From an uncultured Clostridia bacterium (lineage in GTDB: Bacteria; Bacillota; Clostridia; Christensenellales; UBA1242): a stretch of DNA of 64,000 nucleotides. Each line of letters opens with the position of its first letter. Positions within the stretch are counted from its first letter, which is position 1. The stretch covers positions 62,001-126,000 of the forward strand of contig CAKVFH010000001.1 of assembly GCA_934746515.1 (NCBI GenBank), given 5' to 3'. The translations under genes and the position numbers were made by a program. Positions 1 to 6,371 of this stretch are shown piece by piece. Under the pieces are notes generated by a model, which was given only the letters and a program-made list of their open reading frames with translations, had not been told where the DNA came from and did no database searches.

Positions 1-432
1 TATAAAAAGATAAATGAGAATTTTTCAAAAATCAAAGAAATGGCGAAAGGTGAATACTTGGAAATTTCTGATAAATTGCTTTTGGAAATTAAAAACAATT
101 TTGAACAAGCTATGTGTGACGACTTTAACACACCACTTGCAATCGCTGAAGTTTTGAGATTATCTAAAGCTCTTGGACAAATTGAACAAGCTCAAGATGC
201 ACTGCTTGCTAAACAAGCAAATAATTTAGTAAAAATGGTTGAAGATGTTTTGGGTTTCGACTTTAAATCTGATATAATAAAAACAGAAACAACATCTAAT
301 GACGATAAACTGCTTGATTTACTCAATAGGGTTCGTGACAAACTTCGCGCAAATAAGAACTTTGAACTTTCTGACTACATTCGCGATGAGCTTGCAAAAT
401 TGGATGTTACAATTAAAGATAAGAAAATTTAA
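1..432 (+). CDS. cysS: Cysteinyl-tRNA synthetase, C-terminal part (5' truncated by window)
   Basis: The reading frame is open from base 1 and ends in TAA, giving the last 143 residues. Cysteinyl-tRNA synthetase charges tRNA-Cys with cysteine in the cytoplasm. The visible part is the C-terminal helical DALR-type anticodon-binding region: an early stretch reading ALDDFNTPxA-like (here CDDFNTPLAIAEVL) that is a hallmark of CysRS, and the closing segment with SDYIRDELAKLDVTIKD, which matches the usual A-D-x-I-R-D-E-L end of the family. The catalytic Rossmann domain with HIGH and KMSKS lies outside the window. The next gene starts 11 bases downstream with its own Shine-Dalgarno sequence, so the two are probably co-transcribed. 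The identification rests on recalled family sequence; the truncation is a window edge and not a defect. Confidence 0.9.
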   Translation, partial: YKKINENFSKIKEMAKGEYLEISDKLLLEIKNNFEQAMCDDFNTPLAIAEVLRLSKALGQIEQAQDALLAKQANNLVKMVEDVLGFDFKSDIIKTETTSNDDKLLDLLNRVRDKLRANKNFELSDYIRDELAKLDVTIKDKKI

Positions 433-443
433 GGTGGAAAATT

Positions 444-1178
444 ATGGCATTTTACGATACTTTTGATGCAAATGGCGTTTTTATGTCAGCAGAAGATGAA
501 GCTGATGTTCACTACAAAGGCTTATGGCACAAGGTTATAAGAGTTTGGCTTTATGACTTGCAGGGCAATATTTATTTGCGTGTAAAAAAACCAAGCAAAA
601 AGTGCGATTTTATAAATGAACTTCACATTGAGTCAGGCGAAAGTGCGACAAGCTGTTTTGATAGGGGAATGTATGAGAAACTTGGAATTCACTTTCCAGC
701 AACTTCAAACTTAATTCAAGTATGCAGCAAAAAAATTAAGAAACACAAAGTTTACTCTGATAATTCCGAGCTTAAAGATAACTACTTTTTGATTGATTAT
801 ATTGGTGAGTTTGATGAAAGTACAAGTTTCTTTATTTTTAGTGATGACACCGACCACATTATAAAATGTAATGCAAAAGGTCTTTTGAATCTTGTTAAAA
901 ACAGAACTGGCGAGATATTGGCTTACAGAGTAGAACCAAACGGCAAGGTTTCCGACCAAAAGGATTTCTTAAAAATCACTGATATTTATGAAGATGTCAA
1001 CGAAGATTCTTACACAAAATATAGTTTCATTGTTAATGCAATTGTAAATGAAGTTACAAAGGCAAATAAAGAAAAAATCGAAAATGAAAAAATTAGAAAA
1101 CTTACTGAAAAAGTAAAGGAAAGAGAAGAAAAATTCAATTCTCATGCCGATGAAAATGAAGGCACAGATAAATATTAA
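444..1178 (+). CDS. Degenerate Nudix-fold protein with C-terminal coiled coil
   Basis: A 244-residue protein. Residues ~25-165 resemble the Nudix fold of isopentenyl-diphosphate-isomerase-like hydrolases (start of domain KVIRVWLYDLQGNIYLRVKK). The Nudix box is damaged: in the frame G-x5-E-x7-R-E-U-x-E-E-x-G-U the sequence around residues 56-80 keeps E, R, one catalytic E and G-I, but the first G is Leu, the E after R is Gly and the second E of the EE pair is Lys. Metal-dependent hydrolysis is therefore doubtful, and a binding or regulatory role is more likely. The C-terminal ~45 residues are charged and helical (KENEKIRKLTEKVKEREEK-type), probably a coiled coil. The start ATG is preceded by AAGGTGG at 432-438. 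It follows cysS by 11 bases and precedes the tRNA-Leu unit. Confidence 0.6.
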   Translation: MAFYDTFDANGVFMSAEDEADVHYKGLWHKVIRVWLYDLQGNIYLRVKKPSKKCDFINELHIESGESATSCFDRGMYEKLGIHFPATSNLIQVCSKKIKKHKVYSDNSELKDNYFLIDYIGEFDESTSFFIFSDDTDHIIKCNAKGLLNLVKNRTGEILAYRVEPNGKVSDQKDFLKITDIYEDVNEDSYTKYSFIVNAIVNEVTKANKEKIENEKIRKLTEKVKEREEKFNSHADENEGTDKY

Positions 1179-1195
1179 AAATTTATAAAATTTTC

Positions 1196-1224
1196 TTGCA
1201 AAATTAAATCAAATATGCTATCAT
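1196..1224 (+). promoter_or_regulatory. Sigma-A-type promoter of tRNA-Leu
   Basis: TTGCAA at 1196-1201 and TATCAT at 1219-1224 are separated by 17 bases. Predicted initiation is near 1231, 17 bases before the mature tRNA 5' end. An 11-bp inverted repeat overlaps the -10 box (separate entry). Confidence 0.65.
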
Positions 1225-1243
1225 AGCAATGTTGATAGCATAT
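1213..1243. promoter_or_regulatory. 11-bp perfect inverted repeat over the tRNA-Leu promoter
   Basis: ATATGCTATCA (1213-1223) is repeated in inverted form as TGATAGCATAT (1233-1243) with a 9-base spacer. The left arm overlaps the -10 box and the right arm lies in the transcribed leader, so it could be an operator or a precursor-tRNA feature. The function is inferred only from position. Confidence 0.5.
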
Positions 1244-1247
1244 TCAT

Positions 1248-1333
1248 GCCGAAATGGCGAAATGGCAGACGCACAAGACTCAAAATCTTGCGAGGGCAAC
1301 TTCATGTGGGTTCAAGTCCCACTTTCGGCACCA
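1248..1333 (+). tRNA. tRNA-Leu (anticodon CAA), CCA encoded
   Basis: Acceptor arms GCCGAAA (1248-1254) and TTTCGGC (1323-1329) pair perfectly, with discriminator A1330 and an encoded CCA at 1331-1333. The anticodon stem CAAGA/TCTTG encloses loop CTCAAAA, giving anticodon CAA, which reads the Leu codon TTG. A long variable arm (class II tRNA) precedes the T arm GTGGG-TTCAAGT-CCCAC. It has its own promoter upstream and a strong terminator about 35 bases downstream, so it is a single-gene transcription unit. Confidence 0.97.
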
Positions 1334-1367
1334 TATAACACATAATATTGTGTTTTTAAAACAATTT

Positions 1368-1395
1368 AACCACCAAATTATGGTGGTTTTTTTAT
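1368..1395 (+). terminator. Intrinsic terminator of tRNA-Leu
   Basis: Stem AACCACCA (1368-1375) / TGGTGGTT (1381-1388), a 5-base loop and a T-rich tail. Confidence 0.85.
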
Positions 1396-1437
1396 TTGTT
1401 TTTTTAAAAAATATGAGTAATACTGGAATCGTTTTGT

Positions 1438-1466
1438 TTGCTTTTATTTCCAAGTTTCTTTATAAT
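1438..1466 (+). promoter_or_regulatory. Candidate promoter of the beta-helix lipoprotein
   Basis: TTGCTT (1438-1443), 17-base spacer, TATAAT (1461-1466), ending 27 bases before the preferred ATG at 1494. Confidence 0.5.
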
Positions 1467-1493
1467 TTTGAGTAGGAAATTTTGGATGAGATT

Positions 1494-2288
1494 ATGAAAA
1501 AATTAAAGATTAAACGATTTTTTGAATTAGCTTTATGCTTTGTTTTAATTTGCTTTTCATTTATGTTTGTTTCATGTGAAAAAAGCAATGATGGCGACGG
1601 GGATTCTCCAAATAACGCAAAAACTACTGTTACTGTTTCCACTTATGAAGAGTTAAAAGAAGCTGTAAATGGTTCGGCTGACATTATTAAGCTTAAAAAA
1701 GACATAGACATTAGGCGTGAAGATATGAATGACAAAGAATTTTTTGTTTTTGACAGAAAACTTACGCTTGATTTAAACGGCAAAAAAATCTATTCAACTC
1801 AAAACATAACCGGAAAGAATAATGGAAATGATGCCATGATTGAAATCAACGGCAATGGAAATGTCACAATCAAGGGAATTGGAAAAGTTTTTGCAAACAA
1901 AGACGATGCTTACGCAGTTCAAGTGTCAAATGGCGGAAAACTTGTAATTGAAAATGGCGAGTTTGTGGGGAATCGTAATTGTGTTTATGTGCATTACGGT
2001 TCACTTGAAATTAAGGGTGGAAAATTTAGAATTTTGCAAATAGAACAAGACAAAACTTTTGACCCAGAAACGAACATGAGCGGTTATGGATTTGTTTTAA
2101 ACTTTAACAAGGTAAATATCAGTAACTGCACAATTACTGTTAAAGGTGGAGAGTTTGAAAATTTTAACCCTGAAAGAAATATTTCAGGTGGAAATAACAC
2201 AAACTATTTGGCTTCTGGATACAAATCAGTTTTGGATGAGAATTCTACGAGCAGCAAAAAAATTTATAAAGTTGTTGTTAATACTTAG
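1494..2288 (+). CDS. Small secreted lipoprotein with right-handed beta-helix-like repeats
   Basis: A 264-residue protein. Residues ~3-28 are a positively charged, hydrophobic signal sequence ending in F-V-S-C, a slightly atypical lipobox, so it is probably lipid-anchored on the outer face of the membrane. An Asn/Asp/Gly-rich linker follows. Residues ~55-230 have short repeating strands of the type (V/I)x(I/V)xGGxFxx, for example KLVIENGEFVGN, SLEIKGGKFRI and ITVKGGEFENF, as in pectate-lyase-like parallel beta-helices. I see no catalytic motif. The frame also contains an upstream TTG (1482), but ATG 1494 is preferred because it gives a normal n-region (MKKLKIKRFF) and sits downstream of GGATGAG. 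The gene is flanked by its own promoter and terminator. The substrate is unknown; glycan binding or adhesion is a guess from the fold. Confidence 0.7.
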   Translation: MKKLKIKRFFELALCFVLICFSFMFVSCEKSNDGDGDSPNNAKTTVTVSTYEELKEAVNGSADIIKLKKDIDIRREDMNDKEFFVFDRKLTLDLNGKKIYSTQNITGKNNGNDAMIEINGNGNVTIKGIGKVFANKDDAYAVQVSNGGKLVIENGEFVGNRNCVYVHYGSLEIKGGKFRILQIEQDKTFDPETNMSGYGFVLNFNKVNISNCTITVKGGEFENFNPERNISGGNNTNYLASGYKSVLDENSTSSKKIYKVVVNT

Positions 2289-2289
2289 C

Positions 2290-2325
2290 AAAAACACTGA
2301 CTCATTTTTGAATTGGTGTTTTTTT
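2290..2325 (+). terminator. Intrinsic terminator after the beta-helix lipoprotein gene
   Basis: AAAAACAC (2290-2297) pairs with GTGTTTTT (2316-2323), followed by more T. The loop is long (18 bases). Confidence 0.6.
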
Positions 2326-2588
2326 GTGAAATTTTTATTTTATTAACTTAAAGAGACAAAAATTCAACCTTTCAAATATATAAAATAAGGGCGAAAATGC
2401 AGACGAAGTAAAATGTTTTATATAAAAAATTGTTAAAAGTGTCAGCACAATACAGTTTGTTTTTATATCAAACAAAATTTTGCACTAGCAAAGATTTTCA
2501 TTTATAAATTCACAATATTATTTCAGCCAGCAAAATGGATTAAAGGTAAATTAAATCAATTAAAATCAAAATAATGCAAAAATCAACC
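2326..2588. other. AT-rich intergenic stretch without a recognisable gene
   Basis: I see no start codon with a ribosome site, no structured RNA motif and no repeat here. The only functional signal in the gap is the promoter that begins at 2589. Confidence 0.6.
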
Positions 2589-2616
2589 TTGACACAGATA
2601 TAATTATATTTATAAT
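2589..2616 (+). promoter_or_regulatory. Consensus sigma-A promoter of the HAD-like gene
   Basis: TTGACA (2589-2594), 16-base spacer, TATAAT (2611-2616). Predicted initiation near 2623 leaves a leader of only ~11 bases that contains GAGG (2625-2628) before ATG 2634. Confidence 0.8.
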
Positions 2617-2633
2617 TATAGCACGAGGTTAAA

Positions 2634-3302
2634 ATGATTAAAGAATATAGCTTTGTTGACGAAATTGAAGCAGAGATTAAAAATGTTGTTTTTGACTATA
2701 ATGGCGTGCTTGCAGGGATAAATAAAACTAGAGTTTTGAGCAAGGTGAATTTAAAAGATATTTGCAATGCAATCGGCTTTGGCTTTAGCTATTTAACAAA
2801 ATCCGGGTTCCGCTGTGATGTTAAATATGCTTATCACGGGCTTACAAATGGAAGCGTTAGTTCAAAAGATATTTATGACATGTTTGAATCATATTTTCCA
2901 CACAAAAGCGACACTGTGAAAAAAGTTTTCGATAATTTTGTCAATTCAATGTACACTAGAGAAGGAATGATTAGACTTGTTGATTATTTGAGAGAAAATC
3001 AATTTAGAGTTTTTGTTTTATCAAACACCATACCTGAAACCGCAAAAATTTTGAACTCTGAAGATGTTAAAAAACATTTTGATGGAATTTACTGCACATC
3101 TGAACACGGAATTCAAAAACCAGATATTGACACTTTTCTCGACGCATGCAAAATTTGGAATATCAAACCTGAAGAATCGCTTTTTGTTGACGACAAAAAA
3201 GTGAATACGAAAGCAGCTGCGATGGCTGGTTTTGGTGATACATTTAATTCAAACAGCGAAAGAAAAATAAAAAACTACATCAACCAAGTTTATCTAGACT
3301 AA
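2634..3302 (+). CDS. HAD-superfamily hydrolase (subfamily IA-like)
   Basis: A 222-residue cytoplasmic protein with the four HAD motifs in order. Motif I is VVFDYNGVL at ~19-27 (nucleophile Asp, but the usual second Asp is Asn). Then come a helical cap region (~30-115), motif II VLSNT at ~130, motif III Lys in GIQKPD at ~162, and motif IV LFVDDKK at ~184. The order, the cap position and the length fit HAD-IA phosphatases of the YihX/epoxide-hydrolase N-terminal type, which usually act on small phosphorylated sugars or nucleotides. The Asp-to-Asn change at the general-acid position is seen in some HAD branches and makes the reaction uncertain. It is a single-gene unit with its own consensus promoter; the next gene has a separate promoter. 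The substrate cannot be read from the sequence. Confidence 0.8.
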   Translation: MIKEYSFVDEIEAEIKNVVFDYNGVLAGINKTRVLSKVNLKDICNAIGFGFSYLTKSGFRCDVKYAYHGLTNGSVSSKDIYDMFESYFPHKSDTVKKVFDNFVNSMYTREGMIRLVDYLRENQFRVFVLSNTIPETAKILNSEDVKKHFDGIYCTSEHGIQKPDIDTFLDACKIWNIKPEESLFVDDKKVNTKAAAMAGFGDTFNSNSERKIKNYINQVYLD

Positions 3303-3426
3303 TTTTTTTAAATCAAATCACAATACAGCGAAATTTGATGAATATTTGTTAATTTTTATAGAAATTTATATAAAAACTTAATATTCGGTTAAATTTTCCA
3401 TTTAATTCGCACATTATTTATTTTTC

Positions 3427-3455
3427 TTGATTTAGTTTTAATTTTAGCGTATAAT
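3427..3455 (+). promoter_or_regulatory. Promoter of the Nudix hydrolase gene
   Basis: TTGATT (3427-3432), 17-base spacer, TATAAT (3450-3455). Initiation near 3462 gives a ~12-base leader with AAGAAGG just before ATG 3474. Confidence 0.75.
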
Positions 3456-3473
3456 GTGTGAAGAAGGTTATTT

Positions 3474-4013
3474 ATGGCATCAAAAGAATACTTTGAAGAA
3501 AAATCTAAATTATATTATGAAAGTTATATGCACAACCAAAGCACACGACATGTTAGAGGCATAATAATCAACGATGAAGGACAAGTTTTGCTTTTGCATT
3601 TCAACAAAAGAAACGGCTATTCAATTCCAGGTGGAACAGTTGAAGAAAATGAATCTATAAAAGAAACTGTGCTTCGTGAAGTTCTTGAAGAAACTGGAGC
3701 GGAAATCATTCCAATCAAAATTGTTGGTAAATATTACCACACTTCAAAAAACTTCAATTATGACGGAATCACATTTGATTCCAATAGGGTTGAGTATTTT
3801 TATTTCTGCAAATTTAAAGGATTTAAAGAGAAAAATCTAGGCGTTAAAGGTGAATTTGACGCAGGCGATGTTCAAATATGTTTCCTTGATTATGAAGATG
3901 TTATGAATGCAAAGTTGTTTAAACGCGATAAATCAATGATTGAAAGAGCAATGAATGAATATCTTTTATATAAACCTGAAAAAAAAATAGTCAAGTCAAA
4001 AAATAAAACTTAA
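3474..4013 (+). CDS. Nudix hydrolase
   Basis: A 179-residue cytoplasmic protein. Residues ~24-150 form a Nudix domain with an intact box starting at G60: G-x5-E-x7-R-E-V-L-E-E-T-G-A, preceded by SIPGG. All metal-binding glutamates are present, so it should hydrolyse a nucleoside-diphosphate-linked substrate in a Mg-dependent way. The strand RGIIINDEGQVLLLHF and the aromatic-rich segment after the box (KYYHTSKNF) look like those of ADP-ribose or nucleotide-sugar Nudix enzymes, but the substrate cannot be assigned. The N-terminal 23 residues are charged and may be a short helical extension. It has its own promoter, a very short leader and a strong terminator that overlaps the stop codon. It contrasts with the degenerate Nudix protein at 444-1178. 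Confidence 0.88.
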   Translation: MASKEYFEEKSKLYYESYMHNQSTRHVRGIIINDEGQVLLLHFNKRNGYSIPGGTVEENESIKETVLREVLEETGAEIIPIKIVGKYYHTSKNFNYDGITFDSNRVEYFYFCKFKGFKEKNLGVKGEFDAGDVQICFLDYEDVMNAKLFKRDKSMIERAMNEYLLYKPEKKIVKSKNKT

Positions 4014-4056
4014 GTTTGAAAGCGAAATATTTTTTCGTTTTGGCTTAAGTTTTTTT
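4006..4056 (+). terminator. Terminator of the Nudix hydrolase gene
   Basis: AAACTTAAG (4006-4014, overlapping the stop codon) pairs with CTTAAGTTT (4044-4052), with an inner GCGAAA/TTTCGT stem and a T run. Confidence 0.8.
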
Positions 4057-4062
4057 ACTGTA

Positions 4063-4109
4063 AAAAAACCACTGTTTCTTGGGGATATCCCAAATTCAGT
4101 GGCTTTTTT
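4063..4109. terminator. Bidirectional hairpin between convergent genes
   Basis: AAAAAACCACTG (4063-4074) and CAGTGGCTTTTTT form the outer stem and TTGGGG/CCCAA the inner one. A-rich and T-rich flanks let it act on both strands, closing the minus-strand gene that ends at 4146. Confidence 0.75.
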
Positions 4110-4145
4110 GTTTTTCAATTTATATTAGTTTGTTATTTAAAATTG

Positions 4146-6131
4146 TTAATCTTCATTTAATGGGGTAGCGCTATCAGAAATTTTCTGACCGCGACTTCCC
4201 AAATGGTTCTTTTTGTATAGAAGAATCAAAATCAAAAGACCAATATTGATTGCAATCAGAACACAGCCTACAATTTGAAGTGTTGACCAAGCATCTGCTT
4301 TAAGATAGTCTGTTTCAATATAACCTGTAAATTCATTTCCATATTCATCATTAAAGGTTATTGATGTAAATCCTGTTTTTGTATCTCTTTTGCCGTTAAT
4401 TCGAATATTTTTGCCTTTATTTAATTTAAAAGTTAGGGCAGTGGCATCGGTGCTTGCCGAGAGATAAACTGTTGTGTTGTCTTTTTTGATTATAGCATTT
4501 GTAATGACAAAATCAACAACATTTGCTGGGGTTCTCACGCATCTTTCTTCAATGTAGCCAACATCTTTGCCATTTACACGAACTTTTAACATTTTTGTGC
4601 CGTTTGCAGAATATCCACACAAAACATTTAAAACTTCAAGTTCTGAATTATCTTCAATTTGCAAAAGACGTTTTGAAATAAGTGGACAGCCGTCAGTTCC
4701 AATTTGTCCCCTAATAACAGTGGTTGGAAGAGAGTATAGAACTGCGTTTGGCCAAACACTAACACGCGCTTTAAATCCAGCTTCAGAGACAGAAATTTGG
4801 GTTTTTTCTTTCAAATCTTCGCTTCTGATAAATCCACAATAATTGTAATTGTTGTTTGTGAATAAGCAATAATCATAGTCTTGAATAACGGTATTATTTT
4901 CTAGTACAGCGCTGCCAATTTTGATTACATCAACATTTTCACCAACAATGATTGCGGAATTTGCACCCCAAGGGTCTTCGTAAAGCTCCGTGAGTTTGTT
5001 TGCACTTTTATAAATAAATTCATCGACAGAAAGATAAGAAATGTTATAGTTTGGATTGTCAACTTCAGTTGTTGTTTCACTGAAATTTGTGCCTTCAAGA
5101 GTTGTTTCTGACGAGATTTTTGTGAAGAACAATTTTTGGTTTTCTATATCAACATAAGAATAATAATCATTATTGAAAAGTGTAAATCTTGAATTTAAGC
5201 ACGAAAATTGTGCTGAATAGCTGATTGTTTCTGTGCCACTATAAAAAGCGAATGAATAAAGGTTGATTACTTCATTTGGCGCAGCTAGTGGGAAAGAAAT
5301 TGCCAAGTAGTCCTTTGAATCAATTTTCATTAGTCCTACATCTGTGATATTTGAATTTGTTGATTCATTTTGTGGAATCTCTGTGTGTCCAAGTGATAAA
5401 ACTTCTTTCGTTTCAAGCTCGGTTAGGGCACTATAACTATTTATTGAATAGTATGCAATTCCATTGTTGTTATACACAAAAACAATATATAGTCTTGAAC
5501 TTGAATCTTGATATGAAATAACTTTTTTTAGGTTCGATTTAACTGTGTTTTGAAGTGAGTCATCACTTTTGAACTGCATCTGAAAATCTATTATACTATC
5601 AGTTGCTTCATTTATAATTGCTATTTTTGCGTTTCGACCACGAACTGAAAATGTTGCAAGAAAGTATGGTGTTTCATCAAAAATTATCTTTTGAACAAAA
5701 CATGATTCATATCCACTTTCAATTGAAAAATCATATGTCTTTTCGACTTGAAGAGTATCTAAATTGATTTTCAAAAGTTTGTTTTCTGTGCTCGTTTTAA
5801 CCATTAAAAATAGGGCATTTTCAATAAAACTTGTGTCAATGATTTCATAGGCTGATAAATCTAAATATTTTGAATCAAACACATGATTTGCCGAGTCATA
5901 AATTTTGAGAAGTTTGTCTGTTTCATCAATAAAAAATAGTTTGTCATTATAAAAAACAGAATAGGCTGGTTTTCGAATAAATATTGAAACACTTTCGTTT
6001 TCAGAGCTTTCATTTTCTGCAAAGGAAATGTTTGTTTTTGTTGATACAGCAAAATTGTTTGGCGCAAAGCAGGCAAATGCTAACATCAAACAAAAAAAAC
6101 AAAATAACACCGACTTAATATATTTTTTCAT
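4146..6131 (-). CDS. Secreted, C-terminally membrane-anchored protein with SH3-like modules
   Basis: A 661-residue protein. Residues 1-~28 are a signal peptide (MKKYIKSVLFCFFCLMLAFA, then a likely cut near NNFA). Residues ~45-390 are strand-rich with short repeated blocks (KLLKIYDS, NKLLKINLDTLQV, ENQKLFFTKIS) that look like a beta-propeller, which is an inference. Residues ~400-615 hold about three SH3-like modules, each ending in a G-Y/F-I-x-x-x-x-(L/V) signature: CGFIRSEDL, VGYIEERCV and TGYIETDYL. A single membrane helix follows at ~618-639 (IVGCVLIAINIGLLILILLY), then a short basic/polar cytoplasmic tail. The bulk should therefore face outward, where SH3 modules usually bind peptidoglycan or peptides. 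I see no Shine-Dalgarno sequence before the ATG, and the -10 box ends only 6 bases upstream, suggesting a leaderless message. The gene at 39423-40325 has the same plan. Confidence 0.7.
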   Translation of the reverse strand: MKKYIKSVLFCFFCLMLAFACFAPNNFAVSTKTNISFAENESSENESVSIFIRKPAYSVFYNDKLFFIDETDKLLKIYDSANHVFDSKYLDLSAYEIIDTSFIENALFLMVKTSTENKLLKINLDTLQVEKTYDFSIESGYESCFVQKIIFDETPYFLATFSVRGRNAKIAIINEATDSIIDFQMQFKSDDSLQNTVKSNLKKVISYQDSSSRLYIVFVYNNNGIAYYSINSYSALTELETKEVLSLGHTEIPQNESTNSNITDVGLMKIDSKDYLAISFPLAAPNEVINLYSFAFYSGTETISYSAQFSCLNSRFTLFNNDYYSYVDIENQKLFFTKISSETTLEGTNFSETTTEVDNPNYNISYLSVDEFIYKSANKLTELYEDPWGANSAIIVGENVDVIKIGSAVLENNTVIQDYDYCLFTNNNYNYCGFIRSEDLKEKTQISVSEAGFKARVSVWPNAVLYSLPTTVIRGQIGTDGCPLISKRLLQIEDNSELEVLNVLCGYSANGTKMLKVRVNGKDVGYIEERCVRTPANVVDFVITNAIIKKDNTTVYLSASTDATALTFKLNKGKNIRINGKRDTKTGFTSITFNDEYGNEFTGYIETDYLKADAWSTLQIVGCVLIAINIGLLILILLYKKNHLGSRGQKISDSATPLNED

Positions 6132-6137
6132 AAGTTT

Positions 6138-6166
6138 ATTATATTATTATTTTATAATTTTTACAA
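6138..6166 (-). promoter_or_regulatory. Promoter predicted to give a leaderless transcript
   Basis: On the minus strand, TTGTAA (6166-6161), 17-base spacer, TATAAT (6143-6138), then six bases and the ATG at 6131. A normal -10 to +1 distance places initiation on the A of the start codon. No ribosome-binding site can be seen. Confidence 0.6.
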
Positions 6167-6313
6167 ACAAAAATTATTATTTTTTGTGCTTGTTTGAAAA
6201 TTTTTTAGTCACTTTTTTTTGAACAATAATTTTTCTTTTTCATAAATTTAACTTAAACATAGAAATTGCATGTTTTTAGCGGTTTGTTATAAGTTTTTAA
6301 ATAAAATTTCCAC

Positions 6314-6346
6314 AAAAAAAGATAGGAGATTAGTCCTATCTTTTTT
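6314..6346. terminator. Symmetric terminator at the end of the giant gene
   Basis: AAAAAAAGATAGGA (6314-6327) and TCCTATCTTTTTT (6334-6346) enclose a 6-base loop. It lies 26 bases past the stop of the minus-strand giant gene. The mirror-like A/T flanks make it usable in both directions. Confidence 0.85.
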
Positions 6347-6371
6347 GAATTTTTGTCCAATAAATATAAGT

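Noticed and set aside
1254..1475. Plus-strand open frame of 73 codons starting in tRNA-Leu
   Set aside because: It uses the tRNA and its terminator as coding sequence, and the product has no plausible composition.
1482..1493. TTG at 1482 as start of the beta-helix lipoprotein
   Set aside because: The only purine-rich site upstream is 3 bases away, while ATG 1494 gives a normal signal peptide.
2326..2588. Riboswitch or structured RNA upstream of the HAD gene
   Set aside because: The promoter at 2589-2616 lies after this stretch, so it would not be transcribed with the gene, and no conserved riboswitch motif is visible.
4006..4109. Two closely spaced inverted repeats that could be IS ends
   Set aside because: Both are terminator hairpins with T tails between convergent genes, and no transposase is present.
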